The notes: generated by a model not told the origin, from the sequence alone. Counted from the stretch's first letter, positions 16,183 through 25,513 are shown. The stretch is DNA of 54,138 nucleotides from RGIG4140 sp045532865 (GCA_045532865.1 JAZSGT010000045.1:1-54138), one strand, 5' to 3'. Numbers and translations: made by a program.

Positions 16183-16226
16183 GTATATAGGGTCTTATTT
16201 TTTTTAAGAGGTCAGGGAGTTTGGTT

Positions 16227-18035
16227 ATGAAAAAATTCACGCAAGTATTAAAGTTTTTTGCTATATTTATAGGGGTTGTCCTATTTGCAAAAGCATCATA
16301 CGCATTTATAGGTGGACTTACAAGTAGTATTGCTGGAAGTGCATTGGGTGGTGCTGGTTTTGGTGGTGCCATAATTGGTATTGTTATTTCTCTTTTTGGC
16401 TTCGGCGCTTCTGGATTTTGTTGGTTTTGTGGCCTTTATAAAACACTCTTTGACATTATGAACAAACTTGCCACCAACGTTGCAACCTCTTTGCGTGATG
16501 ACTTTTTACTTCTCCTTGGCGTTGGTCTTTTGTTTTATATTGCATTTAAGGTCGGTTCAACCGTTGTTAAGTTGCAAGAAGTTGACTTGATGCAATTTTT
16601 AGGTGAATTGTTCAAACATTTGGGAAGAGCTATGATTGCAGCAGCTTTCTTGTTTGGAACAGTTCAAATGTACCATTACTTAATTTCCCCTTTCCTCGCC
16701 TATTCCCTTGCATTAACACATGAAGTTATGACACAACGCAACGCCAATACGGTTACAGAATTAACCACCAGACTACTTGGGGGAGGAAAAGACGGTTCCG
16801 GCTTTATGCCAACAGTTACTTCCGGCATTTTAAATGAAGGAGGCACCATGGCCTTTTCCAACCAAATTCGTGACCAATTAGTTGGTATTTTAGAATTAAC
16901 AAGTGCCACTTTAATTGCCGGTATGATCATTGGCGCTGTGGTCATTTTAATTTCTTTTGCTGATGCTTATTTAGATATTATTCCAAACTTCCAACTCACC
17001 ATTGTGGGCTTTACAATTTTAGGGGCTTACTTTGGTATTTATTTAGCCGTTCCATTTAAATTGATTGACGTGATGGTTCGTTTAACTTTTGTGGCAGCTT
17101 TAACGCCGTTATGGATTATTTTATGGATTTTCCCTGCCACAGCAAACTACACCAAAAACGCATGGGAAATGCTTTTGAACTGTTGCGCCTGCATCATCTG
17201 TTTAGGTGTTGTTTTGGTCATTACGTTTGAAATTTTGGAAAATATGCTTCCAGATAAAGAAATGATCATTCTTTTACTCTTAGGTGGTCTTGATATGCTA
17301 GCAACCGGACAAATGAACTTGATTAACCCTGCTGTTTTGCAAACTTTTGCTTTGGGTGCCCTTGCCGGTTCTTTGGTCAAAAACTCATCCAACATTGCAA
17401 CTCAAATTGTCAAATCCTACGGTACTGGTATCGGCGAAGGTATGGACAAAGCTGTTGGCCAAGGTATCAGCTCTATGGGTAAAGTGGGTGCTGCTTTAGG
17501 TGGCGCAGCGTACGTCATGTCAGGCAACATTAAAGAAATGATGGGTATGGGTAAGTCTGCACATAAATCAATTCAAGGGTCAACATTACCAAATTGGTTG
17601 GGTGGAGGAATTCATGATAGCAATCGCAGCAAAGAAATGCGTACAGCTAACAGTGAAATGCAAGCCTTGGAGAATAATAAAGCGCCACTTACTTCAACAC
17701 AACAAGCCAAATATACTGAACTTAGAAAACTTCGTAATGAAAATGCTGAAAAACGCATGGATTATTTGGCATCTGAAATGCAAGATGCAAAAGATAATCC
17801 AACAAGATATGCAGAACTTGAACGCGAATATAATTTGTGCAAATATATTAAAGATCATCCAAATGCAACTGCAAAACAGGTTACTGATGAGGAAAACAGA
17901 TTAAAAAATGTAACTCAAAATGGAGGCAATGGTAGTGGCCCTTCAGGTGGTAGTGGTGGAACACCTACCCCATCACCATCACCATCACCATCACCATCAC
18001 CATCACCAGCTCCATCACCATCACCAGCACCTTAG
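16227..18035 (+). CDS. VirB6/TrbL-like membrane protein 1, with CWFC motif
   Basis: VirB6/TrbL proteins are polytopic inner-membrane channel components of type IV secretion systems. The start at 16227 follows GGGAG by 7 bases and gives 602 residues. A signal peptide (about 1-26, ending ASYA) precedes a Gly/Ala-rich hydrophobic region and FCWFC (Cys65, Cys68). Several membrane helices follow up to about residue 400 (for example LLLLGVGLLFYIAFKVG and LIAGMIIGAVVILISF). After a Gly-rich segment comes a charged helical tail, and the protein ends in a Pro-Ser repeat. It is the first of three related genes in one operon. The VirB6/TrbL name rests on topology and overall pattern, not on an alignment. 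Confidence 0.75.
   Translation: MKKFTQVLKFFAIFIGVVLFAKASYAFIGGLTSSIAGSALGGAGFGGAIIGIVISLFGFGASGFCWFCGLYKTLFDIMNKLATNVATSLRDDFLLLLGVGLLFYIAFKVGSTVVKLQEVDLMQFLGELFKHLGRAMIAAAFLFGTVQMYHYLISPFLAYSLALTHEVMTQRNANTVTELTTRLLGGGKDGSGFMPTVTSGILNEGGTMAFSNQIRDQLVGILELTSATLIAGMIIGAVVILISFADAYLDIIPNFQLTIVGFTILGAYFGIYLAVPFKLIDVMVRLTFVAALTPLWIILWIFPATANYTKNAWEMLLNCCACIICLGVVLVITFEILENMLPDKEMIILLLLGGLDMLATGQMNLINPAVLQTFALGALAGSLVKNSSNIATQIVKSYGTGIGEGMDKAVGQGISSMGKVGAALGGAAYVMSGNIKEMMGMGKSAHKSIQGSTLPNWLGGGIHDSNRSKEMRTANSEMQALENNKAPLTSTQQAKYTELRKLRNENAEKRMDYLASEMQDAKDNPTRYAELEREYNLCKYIKDHPNATAKQVTDEENRLKNVTQNGGNGSGPSGGSGGTPTPSPSPSPSPSPSPAPSPSPAP
17967..18031 (+). repeat. CCATCA hexanucleotide repeat encoding a Pro-Ser tail
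   Basis: CCATCA is repeated about seven times without interruption, then again with CCAGCT/CCAGCA variants, encoding SPSPSPSP and SPAPSPSPAP at the C-terminus. Because the unit is 6 bp, slippage would change tail length without shifting the frame. Confidence 0.85.
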
Positions 18036-18065
18036 CTGAAACAAGGAAATAAGAGGGAGACACTG

Positions 18066-19352
18066 ATGAAAAGTCCAAAATCAACATATAAAAAGGCTCT
18101 TTATCTTTGCTTTGTACTAGCTCCTTTGTTTTTATTAACAGGGTGCGGTTCTCTGGGGTTAACGCCTGAAAACATCACTATGGCAAGCGTTTTTGCCACA
18201 GGTGGCTGTTGGCCTTGTTCCATGTTTAGAGTTGTGTGGGAAGCCATTGGTTCAGCTTTTGCAAACACCTATGCCACAACATCACAACTGGCATCTATTT
18301 TGTTGGGCATGGGTCTTCTTTTTTGGCTCACTTTTACAATTGGCAAAATGGTTGCATCGTTAAAAGAACCTAATATGAAGGATTATATCCCAAAAATTGT
18401 AGCCGTTTTATTCAAAGCATTTGCTGTTGGGATTATTCTTTCAAACCCTAATTTTATGCTTTATATTTTAGACTTACTCATAACCCCTGTGTTAGAAAGT
18501 TTCACCAACCTTGCAACATCTATCATTGGATCTAAGAGTGACTGGTTTAAAATCCCATTCTCAGATGTCAGCAAAAATTACACCATTTTCACACGCAACA
18601 TTGGTTCCCAATTGCAAGAAATTGTCTATCAACTCTACTTGCACTTTAAGAGTGGTTTCTTCTTAGGGGCAAGAATGATGATGCACTTTGAATTTATGGC
18701 AATCATCACAGGCACACTCATTATGAGCATGTTCTTTTACTTTATGCTCTTCTTCCCTCTTATTATTTTGGAAGGGTTTGTGTCCATTGGCTTTGTTTTA
18801 ATCATGTACCCTTTCTTTATGGCCGGCTGGGTTTTCCCTGCCACAAAAGGGTATATCACTGAAAGTTTTAAAATCTTTTTCCAAGGGGTTGCTCAAGTTT
18901 TAATCACTTGTATTTATGTATCCATTATCATTGCAATTGTTGAAGAGTACTCCGATGCTTTTTCAATTACCAAATCATTAACCGATCCATCCTTAATGCT
19001 TGGCTTAACAAACATGAGCAACAATGGACTTGCCCTTTTAGGCTTAATTTATGCCATGTTTAAACTCACAAATGACATACCAAATCTCACCAGCTTCTTT
19101 ATTGGAGAAATGAACAGAAGTGTCATTTTAAGAACATTCTCTCGCGCAATGGGCGCTGCAAAAAATGTTGGGAAAATTGTCATTGGTGGTGCTTTGGCCG
19201 GAACAGGTGTTATGGGTGCTGTTGGTAAAGGGATGATGGCATCTGGTGCAAAAGATATGGCAAAAGATTCAGCCAACTGGGTCACTGATGGCGCTGGTGA
19301 TGGTGGTATGACAGAAGCTGAAAAAGCAGCTCGTGCAGGTGGTAGAAAATAG
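18066..19352 (+). CDS. VirB6/TrbL-like lipoprotein 2, with CWPC motif
   Basis: This 428-residue protein has a lipoprotein signal with lipobox LLTGC (Cys27), unusual for a polytopic VirB6-like protein. Cys48-W-P-Cys51 follows, then at least five membrane segments (for example LASILLGMGLLFWLTFTIG, then AVLFKAFAVGIIL, and MFFYFMLFFPLIILEGFVSIGF). A Gly/Ala-rich region and a short charged tail end it. The order CWxC, helix, G-x-x-LL helix, then G..V..L is shared with the genes on either side, so the three are paralogs. GAGGGAG precedes the start, 30 bases after the previous stop. If lipidated, the N-terminus would lie on the outer face of the inner membrane or move to the outer membrane. Confidence 0.75.
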   Translation: MKSPKSTYKKALYLCFVLAPLFLLTGCGSLGLTPENITMASVFATGGCWPCSMFRVVWEAIGSAFANTYATTSQLASILLGMGLLFWLTFTIGKMVASLKEPNMKDYIPKIVAVLFKAFAVGIILSNPNFMLYILDLLITPVLESFTNLATSIIGSKSDWFKIPFSDVSKNYTIFTRNIGSQLQEIVYQLYLHFKSGFFLGARMMMHFEFMAIITGTLIMSMFFYFMLFFPLIILEGFVSIGFVLIMYPFFMAGWVFPATKGYITESFKIFFQGVAQVLITCIYVSIIIAIVEEYSDAFSITKSLTDPSLMLGLTNMSNNGLALLGLIYAMFKLTNDIPNLTSFFIGEMNRSVILRTFSRAMGAAKNVGKIVIGGALAGTGVMGAVGKGMMASGAKDMAKDSANWVTDGAGDGGMTEAEKAARAGGRK

Positions 19353-19370
19353 GAAAGAAAAGGGGTTAAA

Positions 19371-21431
19371 ATGAAAATATTTAAATTATTTAAAATAGCA
19401 ATTTTAATCTTCCTTACCCTTGGCATTTCAAAGCTTGAAGGGGGTGAAATTCCCAGCCTTAAATACGTACCATATATTCTTTATGCTCTTTCATTTTTAA
19501 TTGTCTGTGGTTTTGCCTTTTGGGCTATTAAAATCAAAAAAATCAAATTGTTTATGTTACCATTCATGGCGTTTTTAATGTTAACTGGTACTGCTTTTGC
19601 ACAGCAAACACCCGAGATTTATGAAGACAAAGTTTATTTCAATAACATTTCTGAGGCAACAGCTGCTGGTGCTGAGATTTGTAATGCCATTGAAGGCAAC
19701 CAAGAGTTTGATCTTAAAATTCTAAAAAAAGCAAGTGGCGTGCTTGACTTTTTCAATAGATATGGGGGTGGTTCTGAAGGCGGTCTTTTTGGAGGTGAAA
19801 GCTCAGCAACAAGATGTGCATCACAATATATTGAAGATGCCAATGCTATTTTAAAATCACAAAAAGCTACTTGCTCACCCACCTCAGCTATTTTAAAAAA
19901 TATTGCAACCAAAAACAAATGTTGGCCTTGTGACGTAACCAGCACAATCATTGCAGCCATTCAAAAAATATCCATTCGGTCATACAAAAAAATCAATGAT
20001 GGTGCCAAATTACTGTTAGCCTCTATTTATTTGATGTGGCTTGCCATTACAATTTTGGTTTCATTTGCCAAATTTGGGTTTGAAAAATTTGCTGAATTTT
20101 TCACAAAAGTGCTCAATCAAACAATCATGGTTATTATTATTGCTGTGATTTTGCACATGCCTTTGGTGCAGTTTTATAAAGCAACCATTTCACCGTTTAT
20201 TACCTATTCTGCCGCCTTAGGAATGCGTTTTTCTGAAATTGCTCAAGAAAATATGGGGGGCAGTAATAATTTGTATTATAAAATCATTAAAGCCATTGGG
20301 ATTTCTGCCTCAAGTAAGTGCCACTATTGTAATGACATGAAAAAAGCAGTGAACAAAGAAGTTTCAACCGGTCAATTTATTGATTCTGCTTCAATCAATG
20401 GTATCTTATGTGTTACATGCTCCACTTATCGCCAAGCAGCACCAATGATTTCTTTGGGACAAGTGATGATTTGTTTGGGTCGAAGCACGCCTCAATCTTT
20501 GGGACAACTTCCTATTCTGTCTAGAATCAGTCAATTTTCAGGTCCAAACATATCCCTTTCACTCACAGGATACACACTTGTGATTACCTTTAGTATCTTT
20601 ACCTTCTTGGTGGGGTACTTTATCATGACATCAGTCTTTAAGCTGGGGGTCGTCTTTGTGTTAATGCCACTATTCTTGGTTGCTTTTGCCTTCAAAGTGT
20701 CAAGAAGCTATGCCACAAAAGCCTGGCAGTTAATCGTTTTTGCAATGGGCACAATTTTGATTGTATCCATTTTATCAACCATGATGATTATTGGCTTTTC
20801 AATCTTAATGCCTGAAGCTTCTGTTGCCGGCTTCATACAACTGTTCTTTAGCAGTGATGCTAGCATGATGACAGATGTGATGGCAGGCTCTAACTTGGTT
20901 GAAAAATTGCAAAATGTCTCCGGAGCTGGCGATGTTGCTCAACAAGTACTTGGCAATGTTGTGGACGATTACACATTCTTACGTGTTTTGACAATGACAG
21001 CTTTCTCCTATATTTGTATTTCAGTCTTATGTGGCGCTTCAGAATTGGCTGAACAAATCACCAACAGCTGGTCACTTAATACAAATGATACACAAAACCT
21101 TTCACAAAGTTTGGTTTCTGCCACACAAAAATCATCCAAAGCTGCCAAGGCTGCTCTGGGTGGTGCAGGATTACTTGCTGGCAAAGCACTTAATGTGATG
21201 AAAAATGATGGCAGTGGTGGTACACAATACTCTGCTGATGAACTGATGAAAGAAGCTAATGCAAACCTTCAAAAATACAGACAAGGAGGCGATCCAGAAG
21301 CTCAAGCCAAAAACGCAAACAATCCAAACGGCAAGCTTCCTGGAGCCTTTGATAATGCCGGCAGAACCGATGAAACACAAGCTGAAAAAGATGCCCATAG
21401 AAAACGCTGGCATGACAATCTGGATGCTTAA
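19371..21431 (+). CDS. VirB6/TrbL-like membrane protein 3, Cys-rich
   Basis: This is the longest of the trio, 686 residues. Two N-terminal hydrophobic segments (about 4-18 and 33-52) and a third ending GTAFAQQ (about 60-77) precede a soluble periplasmic-type region, then Cys184-W-P-Cys187 and the shared membrane core (ALLLASIYLMWLAITILV-like helices). Two further CxxC pairs, CHYC and CVTC, lie in a loop near residues 315-350. More helices (TGYTLVITFSIFTFLVGYF, LGVVFVLMPLFLVAFAF) and a charged Ala/Gly-rich tail follow. The number of Cys pairs suggests disulfides in the oxidising periplasm. It starts 18 bases after the second gene, behind AAAGGGG, and closes the operon. Confidence 0.75.
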   Translation: MKIFKLFKIAILIFLTLGISKLEGGEIPSLKYVPYILYALSFLIVCGFAFWAIKIKKIKLFMLPFMAFLMLTGTAFAQQTPEIYEDKVYFNNISEATAAGAEICNAIEGNQEFDLKILKKASGVLDFFNRYGGGSEGGLFGGESSATRCASQYIEDANAILKSQKATCSPTSAILKNIATKNKCWPCDVTSTIIAAIQKISIRSYKKINDGAKLLLASIYLMWLAITILVSFAKFGFEKFAEFFTKVLNQTIMVIIIAVILHMPLVQFYKATISPFITYSAALGMRFSEIAQENMGGSNNLYYKIIKAIGISASSKCHYCNDMKKAVNKEVSTGQFIDSASINGILCVTCSTYRQAAPMISLGQVMICLGRSTPQSLGQLPILSRISQFSGPNISLSLTGYTLVITFSIFTFLVGYFIMTSVFKLGVVFVLMPLFLVAFAFKVSRSYATKAWQLIVFAMGTILIVSILSTMMIIGFSILMPEASVAGFIQLFFSSDASMMTDVMAGSNLVEKLQNVSGAGDVAQQVLGNVVDDYTFLRVLTMTAFSYICISVLCGASELAEQITNSWSLNTNDTQNLSQSLVSATQKSSKAAKAALGGAGLLAGKALNVMKNDGSGGTQYSADELMKEANANLQKYRQGGDPEAQAKNANNPNGKLPGAFDNAGRTDETQAEKDAHRKRWHDNLDA

Positions 21432-21443
21432 AAAACCACAAAA

Positions 21444-21475
21444 AAACGCTTCTTTCTTCAAGGAGCGTTTTTTTA
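21444..21475 (+). terminator. Terminator of the VirB6-like operon
   Basis: AAACGCT and AGCGTTT pair across a pyrimidine-rich loop, followed by a T-run, 13 bases after the stop codon. Confidence 0.75.
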
Positions 21476-21572
21476 TTCCTCTTTTTTTTCAATCAATAAC
21501 TCACTTTCATTTTCTCTCATTAGGCATCACATAAAAAAAACAAAAAAAATTAAAAAAAATGCATTTTGTCTA

Positions 21573-21601
21573 TTTTCATCTAGTTTTTTTTAGTGTATAG
21601 T
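21573..21601 (+). promoter_or_regulatory. Probable promoter of the regulator operon
   Basis: TATAGT (21596-21601) lies 17 bases after a weak TTTTCA (21573-21578). TAGTG is directly repeated across the -10 (TAGTGTATAGTGG), a possible binding site for the regulator itself. Confidence 0.45.
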
Positions 21602-21637
21602 GGAAAAAACAAAAATCAAAAACAAAAGGAGCCTATA

Positions 21638-22627
21638 ATGGAAGAGATTATTTTCCCAAACCAAATTAGAATGTTTCGCCGTGTTCGTGGAAAAACAATG
21701 AAAAGCTTAGCAGATGCTTTAAATTTAAGCCTTTCTGCTATTTCAAAAATTGAAAAAGGATATCGCAGAGTTGATGAAGTTCAACTTAAAAAGATCTCTC
21801 AATTTTTAAACTGTCCAAGCGAATCGCTTTTTGTAAGTGAAAGATCCTCTCAACCTGAGGTTATCAAGGCTTGGAAGCGTGAACAAGAACGCCGTCAAAA
21901 AATCAATTCAGGCTCCGGTCTTAAAACATTGGGCGCAGGGCTTCGTTATTTACGTGGGGAAAAAGGCTTAACATTGCATGATGTTGCAAAAGGCTCAAAA
22001 ATGACTCTTTCTGTTTACCATCGAATTGAAATGGGTCAACGCGAAGTGGATGAAAAAACATTCAAAGATATCGCACATGCCCTTGGTTTATCTGAAACAG
22101 ATTTACAACTTAAAATTTATGAATTGGATATGTCTGGAGCTTTAGACGAACTCAAGCAACATGAAGGAAAAACAGGCATTTACACCTCCAAAGGTGGATA
22201 CAATGACTTACCAGTTAGTCGCTTTATGATCAGAACAGCTGACTCACAAGAATTTTCTGTTCCAATTTATGGTTTTCCTGAAGAAGGTGGCATTATCTTG
22301 GTGAACAAAAACCAATCTGTTGGATCAGTCTTATGTCCATCAACACTTTCTTACGATAAAGACATGTATGCCATTCGTTTAAAAACTCAAATTTTGGGTC
22401 CAGCAGTTCCAAAAGATTCTGTTTTGGTTATTTCACCAAACAACAGACCAAACAAAGGAGATATCGCTGTTTTACCAATTAAAGAAGATCGTATTCGTAT
22501 TGGTATTTTACAATCAGTTTCAGGAGATCATCCTTGTTTGAACTTACCATTTAAAGGTGAAAACATTGATATTTCAACAACAGAACTTGAATCCATGCAC
22601 CGTGTTGTGATGATTATGATGGGTTAA
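21638..22627 (+). CDS. Transcription regulator with two XRE-type HTH domains and an S24-like tail
   Basis: The start at 21638 follows AAAGGAG, giving 329 residues; the longer frame runs over the promoter. Two Cro/CI-type helix-turn-helix domains stand in tandem, about 8-64 (SLADALNLSLSAISKIEKG) and about 95-155 (TLHDVAKGSKMTLSVYHRIE). The C-terminal third resembles the LexA/CI S24 fold: AIRLKTQILGPAVPKDSVLV, then NKGDIAVLPIKEDRIRIG. The catalytic Ser of G-D-S-M is replaced (K-T-Q-I) and the Lys position reads Arg, so self-cleavage is unlikely; the domain probably serves dimerisation or ligand sensing. As first gene of the operon it may autoregulate and control the locus. Two HTH units in one chain suggest binding to a pseudo-palindrome by a monomer. 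Confidence 0.85.
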   Translation: MEEIIFPNQIRMFRRVRGKTMKSLADALNLSLSAISKIEKGYRRVDEVQLKKISQFLNCPSESLFVSERSSQPEVIKAWKREQERRQKINSGSGLKTLGAGLRYLRGEKGLTLHDVAKGSKMTLSVYHRIEMGQREVDEKTFKDIAHALGLSETDLQLKIYELDMSGALDELKQHEGKTGIYTSKGGYNDLPVSRFMIRTADSQEFSVPIYGFPEEGGIILVNKNQSVGSVLCPSTLSYDKDMYAIRLKTQILGPAVPKDSVLVISPNNRPNKGDIAVLPIKEDRIRIGILQSVSGDHPCLNLPFKGENIDISTTELESMHRVVMIMMG

Positions 22628-22663
22628 TAAAAAAACACAACAAATCAAAAAGGAGCAAAAATA

Positions 22664-23887
22664 ATGGCAGAAACAGAACAAAAAAATCCATCCTATCAAG
22701 AAACCTTTGGTGGCGAACCTAAAAGTCATGACGAATTAGTCGCCCCTTTTGACGATATTAAGGAAGAAGATTTTTTCGAAAAAGACTTAGATGCCCCTGA
22801 AGATAAGGATTATAACGAGGAAGATGTTCCAGAACGAGAATATATTCCAATGCCTTCCATTTTTGAACCCATCCCAGAAGAAGCGCAAAAAGAAATCCTT
22901 TCTAAATTTGCTCTTAAAAAACGTGAAAAAGAAGAAGTTACAGCTCAAACAGCTCAACGTTTGGTCAATCAATTTCGTGCCTTATCAGCTTTTAGAGATG
23001 ATTATGTTGTTACTTATAATAAAGAACTGATGGCAGCATCTGATGAAATTATTAACTTTTTACCAACAATCATCGGTGGTCCTGCTGTGCGTGAATATTT
23101 GGATTATCTCTTAGCACAAAAGAAACAAGGTAAAGAATTTGATAATGAAAATATTGATTTTTCCATCACAGCAAATGAAGGATATCTCCCCTCACCTGAT
23201 GAAGATTTTGAATTTTCAACCATACAAAGTGGTACCTCTTCACCAGCCGACCCAAGTGTAATTAAAAATCAAACAACAGCTCTTGTCAGTGCCATTCAAC
23301 AAATGCAAAAGGCAAATGAAGATCAAGCCAAAACACTCAACGAAACTATTTTACTTTTAAAAGAAACGCTTGAAAAAACGCCTGCACCCGTTGTACTTGA
23401 AGGTGGCGCAAGCGTACCTATGAACACAGCTGACACCACCGTTTTACTGGACAATCAACGTAAAATGATGGAAGCTGCTCTTGAAAAAATGATTCAAATG
23501 CAATCCAATTTATTTTCAAAAACGGTTGAAGAGCTTTCAAAAACGGTGCAAGAAGTTCAATCACAACTCAAACCTGTTGGCGTTGTACGTCAAGCGATGA
23601 GCTCATTAAAAGCTTCCACGCAAAAAAAGGGAGAAAAGACTGAAAAACAAGAAAAAATTGAAAAGCAAGAGAAAGAACCAGTTATTGAAAAAGACAGTCT
23701 CCCTCTTTTAAAAGAAGTTGTAAAAGAACCTCAAAAAGAAGAATTAGATTTATTAAATCCTTCTTTTGAAAACCAACAAAGCGAAACAAAACAAGCAAAA
23801 CCTCGCAAGAAAAAAACATATGAATCTGAGCCTATCAATGAAGATGAGTATGAAATTTTATCAGAATTTGACATTCAAGAAGATTAA
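22664..23887 (+). CDS. Acidic cytosolic protein with coiled coil, secretion locus
   Basis: This 407-residue protein is not recognised and has no signal or membrane segment. The N-terminal 60 residues are acidic (DDIKEEDFFEKDLDAPEDKD). A helical domain spans about 75-160 (TAQRLVNQFRALSAFRDDY). Residues 205-310 form a probable coiled coil (AIQQMQKANEDQAKTLNETI and further heptads), and the C-terminus is Lys/Glu-rich. It starts 36 bases after the regulator behind AAAGGAG, with no terminator between, so both are one transcript. Charged, coiled-coil cytosolic proteins in such loci are often assembly or coupling factors; that is a guess from context. Confidence 0.65.
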   Translation: MAETEQKNPSYQETFGGEPKSHDELVAPFDDIKEEDFFEKDLDAPEDKDYNEEDVPEREYIPMPSIFEPIPEEAQKEILSKFALKKREKEEVTAQTAQRLVNQFRALSAFRDDYVVTYNKELMAASDEIINFLPTIIGGPAVREYLDYLLAQKKQGKEFDNENIDFSITANEGYLPSPDEDFEFSTIQSGTSSPADPSVIKNQTTALVSAIQQMQKANEDQAKTLNETILLLKETLEKTPAPVVLEGGASVPMNTADTTVLLDNQRKMMEAALEKMIQMQSNLFSKTVEELSKTVQEVQSQLKPVGVVRQAMSSLKASTQKKGEKTEKQEKIEKQEKEPVIEKDSLPLLKEVVKEPQKEELDLLNPSFENQQSETKQAKPRKKKTYESEPINEDEYEILSEFDIQED

Positions 23888-23905
23888 TCGTATGGTAGGG
23901 AACAA

Positions 23906-25513
23906 ATGGCCGATACATCAAAATTATTAGAAGCACTTTCTGCATACACGGGAGACCAAACAACATTGGAATCCTTTGTTCAGGTTGCCAAACAAGAACT
24001 TGGTGAAGATTGGTCAAATCAAATTCATGCCACATTACCTAATCTTCCAGCACATTTAAAAGAAAAATTAGATCACGCTTATAATTACTATGGTGCTAGT
24101 CTTTCTTGGACGGAAATTCAATCCTATCTACAAAGTCAAGACCCCTTAAATGTGCCAGAAATATCAGCAAGAGTTGAAACACTTTCTTATTGGTTGAACT
24201 TTTTTGGCGAAGCTGGAACAAATGCCGTTGAGCAATTAAAACAAAAATTAGAAGATGAAGCCAAACGTCAAGAACAATCCTTACAAACGCAAGACCCATT
24301 GCAAGACAAAATAGCACAAGAGCAAACAAATCTTCCTCTTGAAGAAGATGCTTTTGTTGAAGAAACTGCTCCTAAAAATGCAGCTATGGAGGATGACATC
24401 CCCTATGAAGCTCCCTTTGCTGACATACCAGCTGAGGAACAAATCGATGAAGAACCTTCTTCTTATGAGGAAACAGCTCCTTATCCAGAAGAGTATCAAC
24501 CCTCCTTTGATGAGTCAACTCAAGAAGGAGAATATTCCACATCTTATGATCAAACATATCAAGATGATGGACTGCCATATCAAGAAGAATATCCATCTTC
24601 TTATGATGAGACAACCCCATATCAAGAGGAGACATATCAATCAGATGAACAAAATCTTTACATGGATAATGAATCTTATGAAAATACTGGTTATGAAGAC
24701 AGCTACATCAATGGGAACTCTTATGAAGTGGCTGGTTACCAAGATAGCTACGACAACAATGGAAACTATGAGACAGATAGTTTCTACGACAGCGAAGGAA
24801 ACCAAGGAAACTATGGATCAGATAGTTTCTACAACGGCGAAGGAAACCAAGACTACTATGAAGGAGATAGTTACCAAGACAGCTACGGCAACCAAGAATA
24901 CTTTGACGAAGATGGTTCATTCTGGCAAGAACCTGTTTACACAAAACAAGAATCAGAAACAATAGAAGAATTTATGGCAAAAAAAGCCTTCCATCAGGTT
25001 GACTTTTTAAATGCTGTTCAATGTTGGATTAATGCCCGTTGTATTGCACTTGGGAAAAAAGAAATTTATACCTATCGACACTATGGTTTCTTGGTCGATT
25101 TAATGGAAGAAACCAAAAAAGATGTGCAAGAGGTACTTTCAGCACCAAAATATTATCCAGCTATTGAAACTGTTCGAGCTGATGGGCTAAAAAAATTGCA
25201 ACGTTTTATTACCTCTCTTGAAAATGATTTAAAAACAGCATATGACAACTTACCAAGCGAATTAACTGATTTAATCAGTGATTCAACAAATGCTGATGAC
25301 TTGCGAAAAATGTTGGGTGCTGTTGACACATCAAACAAACCAGAATTATTAGGGGCTGCACCGGATGGATTTGAAATGTTGGAAGATCCTTTCGAAGGTA
25401 CATCTATTGCCAAAGAAATGAAGAAAAAAACAACGCCTCAAACACCTGCCGGAACAACCTCACAACCCTCTAAAAAATCAGGATTATCATTCACTAAAAA
25501 AACAGCATTATAA
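23906..25513 (+). CDS. Acidic Tyr/Asp-rich repeat protein, secretion locus
   Basis: This 535-residue protein has three parts. Residues 1-130 form a small helical domain (DTSKLLEALSAYTGDQTTLE). Residues 130-350 are low-complexity and extremely rich in Tyr, Glu, Asp, Ser and Asn, with repeats such as YPSSYDE, YQEEYPSSYDE and GNQ-x-x-Y. Residues 355-480 form a conserved-looking helical domain (AFHQVDFLNAVQCWINARC). The tail is Lys/Thr-rich. It has no signal or membrane segment. It begins 18 bases after the previous gene. Function is unknown. The sticky Tyr-rich centre resembles intrinsically disordered assembly regions. Confidence 0.65.
   Translation: MADTSKLLEALSAYTGDQTTLESFVQVAKQELGEDWSNQIHATLPNLPAHLKEKLDHAYNYYGASLSWTEIQSYLQSQDPLNVPEISARVETLSYWLNFFGEAGTNAVEQLKQKLEDEAKRQEQSLQTQDPLQDKIAQEQTNLPLEEDAFVEETAPKNAAMEDDIPYEAPFADIPAEEQIDEEPSSYEETAPYPEEYQPSFDESTQEGEYSTSYDQTYQDDGLPYQEEYPSSYDETTPYQEETYQSDEQNLYMDNESYENTGYEDSYINGNSYEVAGYQDSYDNNGNYETDSFYDSEGNQGNYGSDSFYNGEGNQDYYEGDSYQDSYGNQEYFDEDGSFWQEPVYTKQESETIEEFMAKKAFHQVDFLNAVQCWINARCIALGKKEIYTYRHYGFLVDLMEETKKDVQEVLSAPKYYPAIETVRADGLKKLQRFITSLENDLKTAYDNLPSELTDLISDSTNADDLRKMLGAVDTSNKPELLGAAPDGFEMLEDPFEGTSIAKEMKKKTTPQTPAGTTSQPSKKSGLSFTKKTAL
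24540..24910 (+). repeat. Imperfect in-frame repeats encoding Tyr/Asp/Asn-rich units
   Basis: Irregular units such as GGAAACCAAGG..TATG and GATAGTTTCTACAACGGCGA recur, giving DSFYDSEGNQ, DSFYNGEGNQ and DSYQDSYGNQ. The low complexity also keeps two other frames open as long false ORFs. Confidence 0.7.

Noticed and set aside
17967..18031. Short tandem repeats as a CRISPR array.
   Set aside because: The units are 6 bp, contiguous, without spacers, and in frame at the end of a gene; no cas genes are present.
24339..24965. A 208-residue Met/Thr-rich open frame in another frame of the Tyr-rich gene, and similar long frames on the opposite strand.
   Set aside because: They arise from low-complexity repeats in the real gene, lack a ribosome binding site and have no protein-like composition.
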